Shown here: piece by piece, positions 59,893 through 64,000 of the stretch
Layout: each line of letters opens with the position of its first letter
Position numbering within the stretch: position 1 is the first letter of the stretch
NCBI RefSeq assembly: GCF_901000735.1
Contig: NC_081543.1
Span: forward strand, 10,647,921 to 10,711,920
DNA length: 64,000 bases
Origin: Corylus avellana
Lineage: Eukaryota; Streptophyta; Magnoliopsida; Fagales; Betulaceae
Reading direction: 5' to 3'
The notes under the pieces: generated by a model
Told to the model about the DNA's origin: nothing
Seen by the model: only the letters and a program-made list of their open reading frames with translations
Database searches by the model: none
Position numbers and translations under genes: made by a program

Positions 59893-62324
59893 TTCTTCAG
59901 CCATGCAAGAAAAAGTTATCCTTTTTTTCTTTATTATTTTTAGCACGTTTATTTACCGACATGCATGCATGCATGCATCTTAGTTTGTGATCATGCTTTT
60001 TCATTGTTGTTTTATTATGATTACAAACCGATACATAATTAGGCTTCCATTGTTTCCACGTAAACTGTTTTTTCGTTGGAAAATGATTTTTGCTGAAAGT
60101 ATTTTCTTAAAAAATATTTTTTGGAAAACATTTTTTGGTGTTTAGCGTGTACAAAAAATCACAAATTTTTTTAATATATTTTTTTATTCAATGATATTAA
60201 ACTTTAAATTACGAAAATGTCTCGATCAGGTCCCGACAATGACGTGGTAGCTAATTTATGTTTTATGAAAATGAGTATCACTTAACTGTTTACACATTCT
60301 AATTGCTGACATGGTAAATGTTTCATGAATTGCAACGTCGATTTGTAAACATGATAAGTATAATGTGAACTACCATGTGACTTTGTGGTTAATATGGCAA
60401 GTATCACGTGGGATGTTACCTTAGTTTGTAAGGAATTTATAGTAAACGATATAGTTCTCTAATAGCATTCCAAAGACTATGATTTCTTCTCGAAATTGAC
60501 ATATGTTTCATATGGTCGCTTATCCTTAATTAGTTTTTCATAAGTACAGGTGCTCTCATTTACAATTAAAGAAAAAGAAAAAAAAAAAAAAAAAACAGAG
60601 ACGGAAACTATCAATCAATTTATTTAAAAAGTAAAATTGATGCCCCCACATACTACTATTGCGTGTCAAATTAGAGTTTTTGCATTTTTTTTTCTTCCAA
60701 AATACCATTGAAGTTAATAATAAATAAATAAATAAATAAAATGAAATAACCATTGAAAAAAAAAAAAAAAATTAAGAGGGTTAATATGAAAAGAGCTACC
60801 CTTTTTTCTTGTTTTTAGTTTTTTTATTAATAATTTCAATTTTTTGAAATGATTATTTTTAAATAAATTAATGGGTATTTTGGAAGAAAGATGTAAAAAT
60901 GTATATTTTGACACATGATTGAAGTTTTTTTTTTTTTTTTTTTTGTTGAATAGCACATTTTGGTAGTATGGAATGCCCTAAAAATGTATATAATGACATT
61001 TTCTACGGTTTGGAGCCGTAAGTGCAAAAAAAAAAAAAAAGGCATTGCACGCCAATTGCAATAAGCTGGTTAGGCTTCTCCAAGGCTAGCCATATATATA
61101 CCTTTATAAAGCAGCTGTATAGTATTCTATTCTTTAGACTTTTTGAAGCAAACAAGGGTTAGCTTTAAAAGCAGCTGCAATTTTCAAAAAGATTAAAGAA
61201 AAAAAAAAGAAAAAAAAAAAGAAAAAGGAAAATGCTTTACAAGGCTCAAATTATCTCGAGCTGACCAAAGTTTAGGCAGAGTTAGGGTTAGGCCTAAATC
61301 GAATGCAATTAGGTGATGGTATATATGTACACTTTAATTTGACCGCTCACAAGCAGGTCTCCTTTTTCTTTTTCTTTTTCTTTTTTAATCACGTGGTTTA
61401 CCTAATTTACAATTACATATACGTAGTATCAAAATAAACTTAGAAGTCACAAAAGTATTAAAAAAAATAATAATTTACTTCTTATAGACAAATTTAATTT
61501 CATTCACTGACTTAATAGATTCCGTTAGTATGACACTAACATAAGTAGGATACATGTCATAATTTTATTGGCTCTGATGTGTCATACTATCGGAATCTGT
61601 TAAGTCAGTAAGCATAATTTGTCTGTAGAGATCGAGTAAATTTTTTTTTTTTTTTTTTGACATACCTCCTTTAAATTCATTTTGATATATATCATAGAGA
61701 ACTAATTACAAATTAGGCAAACTATAGGGATTAATTTTACGTTTTCAAATGTCTTGTGATTAGTTAAGCCAAGGACTCACCAAAAATTCAGATAGAAACT
61801 CCACAATTGCTTTAGCTAGCTAGCCTTTTCGGGCTGGGATGGAATGGGCCGGGGTTATTTTCAAGCATCTTATCAGGATTTCTTTTCCAAGCTAGGCCTA
61901 TTGGCTATTGCTTAGAAGACAGCTTTTAGGTTTCTTTTCAAACACCATGATTATTTCTTGGCTCTTTTAGAGTCAAAAGTTTTTTTATGCTACTCTGGAA
62001 TTTGGCCTTGAGGTTCACACTCATCAATTACCACGTCATTGCTTCCATTTCCGATTTGCGCTCTGCGGGTCATGTTAGAGTAGTGAGCCTATAATATATT
62101 CACCGATAAACAAATCAAATCGTTTCAGATCTAGGCGGAATCAATGCACACTTAGAAGGAAGTCATGGTTATTATTCTTCTTCAATATATGTGTTCCTGG
62201 ATTTTGGGAAGAACCATCTGGGTTTCGCTTGGTTGCCCAGGAGATCGTGGGAAAGAAAATGTAGATTAATTACTAAGAATAAATGACAAAAAATGAGTGG
62301 TCATGGGAATTGGTTAAATCTGAA

Positions 62325-62356
<32 letters not shown>

Positions 62357-62852
62357 AAGGAGATATGTTGGAGTTTAACTACTACACATCAGCCAGATCC
62401 TTTGCCAAATGGGGGTGGCCGTGGCCTCCAATGGCTTTTTCAAATGAACTATTTTGGTGTGACGAAGGATTTTTTTTTGTTATTAGTCGGAAATTGACTT
62501 AACTAATAGTTGGGACTTGAGGACATTAACAATAAGATGATAATTTAATTTAAGGGAAACATATTCCACTCGAAAGCTTAACATAAATCAATAGGAATCA
62601 ATTATGAATATCTTAGAACACCTTTATGAAATCTAATTAAATGAATATATAACGCATGATCATTAAAAAAATTTGATGACTGAAAACGGAGATCCGAGAG
62701 AGCATGCATTTCCCGGGACTTGTTGTTGATGATTTTATCGGATTAAATAAATATAACAATTTTTGTAATTAGGAACAAAACCCATCGTTATTGCTAGGCA
62801 GTGGGTCTCCTCTTCTCCCATTTTCCACAACTCAAGTGTGAACTACTTTTCA

Positions 62853-62948
62853 GCAAGGCTTGGCGTGCTTCTTGGTTTGGAGTGGGCAAAGCTTGGCGTG
62901 CTTCTTGGTTTGGAGTGGGCAAAGCTTGGCGTGCTTCTTGGTTTGGAG
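62853..62948 (+). repeat. 33-bp tandem repeat, three copies (unit R3)
   Basis: Units start at 62853, 62886 and 62919 at exact 33-base spacing; the first has a few changes (GCAAGGCTTGG). Confidence 0.93.
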
Positions 62949-63106
62949 AAAGCACAGATTGATTAGACATACTATTCCTTCATCTTCCATTGAATTTCCA
63001 TTGCTTTTAAAGCATGCCTCTAATTTCCAAGCTATTTCTAATACAGACAGACCACTCTCCTGAAAACGCGTGGATTATTCAAGACTTCCGGGCCTCGTTT
63101 GAGCAC

Positions 63107-63108
<2 letters not shown>

Positions 63109-63156
<48 letters not shown>
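63109..63156. repeat. (TA)24 run just before the RLP start codon, unit R3
   Basis: 48 bases of TA end five bases before the ATG. The corresponding runs in R1 (43118-43135) and R2 (49592-49607) are much shorter. Confidence 0.92.
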
Positions 63157-63159
<3 letters not shown>

Positions 63160-63161
63160 GC

Positions 63162-64000
63162 ATGAGTATGATGATAAAGATGCACGTATATACGTACAAC
63201 CTTTCGAAAATGAAGAATTGTTTTGCTGAAAATGTATTTTTGCTGTGGGTTACTGCTATCGCCTTTTCTCCTTTAGCTTGTGGTGATGGATGCAGCAAAG
63301 AACAGACGAGAGCTCTCTTGGAGATGAGAAACTCCACAAATGGTTTCGCCTTTGCTGGCTGGGACGGAAGAGACTGTTGTGAAGCAGGGGAAATTAACTG
63401 TCGCGGTACAAATGGGGGAGTTAGCTCAATACATTTGGGCGGCTACGGCAGGGCACCACCAAGTAGTACATGGTATCCAAATGTAACCTTGTTCACCTTA
63501 TTTGATGAACTGAAAGCTCTATCTCTTGTTAACATGCAAATTGGAGGAGGGCTTCAACGTGAGAACTCTTACTTACTTCATTTAATTTTATTTGCTCTCT
63601 CACTTCCGCCTCAATTCATATTGGCTAATTTCTGAAATTCCAAATGAAATGTTATAATTTTATACATCACATATGGTCAATATATAATTGTAACTCTTAC
63701 ACCATACATGACATCTTGCAGAGAATCCTACTTTTAGAGTTCCAACTGGTAATTAAGCCTAATAATACATCGATCGTTTGCTTTCAAATACTAGCTAGCG
63801 AATTATCACACACTTAATTTTTTTTGTTTATTTGGTATATATATAGTTTATCTGAATTTCCTTATTCCTCAATATTCACATTAAACACACAAGTTCACAT
63901 AATTTCTCAAATTTTTTAATTGCATGCCATAAAATTTCATTAACCTATGCTGCAAAGATGTAACATGAAGTGCAAAATTTCATTATTTTTGTGTTGTTGT
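63162..64000 (+). CDS. LRR receptor-like protein, unit R3, first two exons
   Basis: Exon 1 63162-63558 encodes the signal peptide (VFLLWVTAIAFSPLACG) and LRR cap (CSKEQTRALLEMRNSTNGF, GWDGRDCCEAGEINC). Exon 2 63722-63748 encodes NPTFRVPT, with a changed donor GTAATT. The LRR exon would begin about 360 bases beyond the window end. The variable segment after the cap (SSIHLGGYGRAPPSS) differs from both R1 and R2. Confidence 0.82.

Larger units (their letters stand above)
59893..63161. other. Spacer and RLP promoter region, unit R3
   Basis: Homologous to 39602-43138 but clearly more diverged. It lacks about 340 bp between GGAATTTGG and CCTTGAGGTTC (near 62007), has three copies of the 33-bp unit, and a longer TA run. 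Confidence 0.55.

Overview
The window is nuclear DNA of a flowering plant. Its genes have many GT-AG introns, it is AT-rich and full of nested transposons, and the gene families are plant-specific: pectinesterase with an inhibitor pro-region, a BZR1/beta-amylase fusion, a RopGEF, and LRR receptor-like proteins (RLPs). The repeats look like those of a woody eudicot; a Fagales-type tree is only a guess. The sequence is a draft scaffold with four gaps of exactly 100 N (30976-31075, 38844-38943, 45254-45353, 52380-52479), so contig order and orientation across them are not proven. All splice sites and repeat boundaries were read by eye.

Left part (1-22570). A 5'-truncated pectinesterase carries one in-frame stop. 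It is followed by a complete ten-exon BAM7/BAM8-type gene (BZR1 DNA-binding domain plus beta-amylase domain). Convergent to that is a complete seven-exon ALKBH8-type gene (RRM plus AlkB dioxygenase), whose last 17-codon exon is cut off by a 3 kb intron holding a dead L1 LINE.

Middle part (22571-38843). The ALKBH8 upstream region leads to a dead RLP fragment and then a pile of transposons: a PIF/Harbinger-like element, a 1.9 kb hAT-like element with GCGGTTA subterminal arrays, and a CACTA end. After the first gap a contig holds, in the opposite orientation, a second copy of ALKBH8 exon 6 and the LINE. The next gene is a RopGEF14-type gene, cut by the second gap.

Right part (38944-64000). A repeating unit of F-box ORF, about 3.5 kb spacer and RLP gene occurs three times (R1 38944-45253, R2 45354-52379, R3 58840-64000 and beyond). 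Between R2 and R3 lies a second copy of the ALKBH8 5' half plus dead RLP (52480-58604), matching 19986-26955. R1 and R2 are almost identical outside the RLP exons, but their RLP proteins differ strongly, mostly at the solvent-exposed positions of the LRR beta-strands. This is the pattern of an evolving immune-receptor cluster and is the most interesting signal in the window. The order of the second-copy fragments suggests that the contig 31076-38843 is probably inverted and misplaced and belongs next to 52480.
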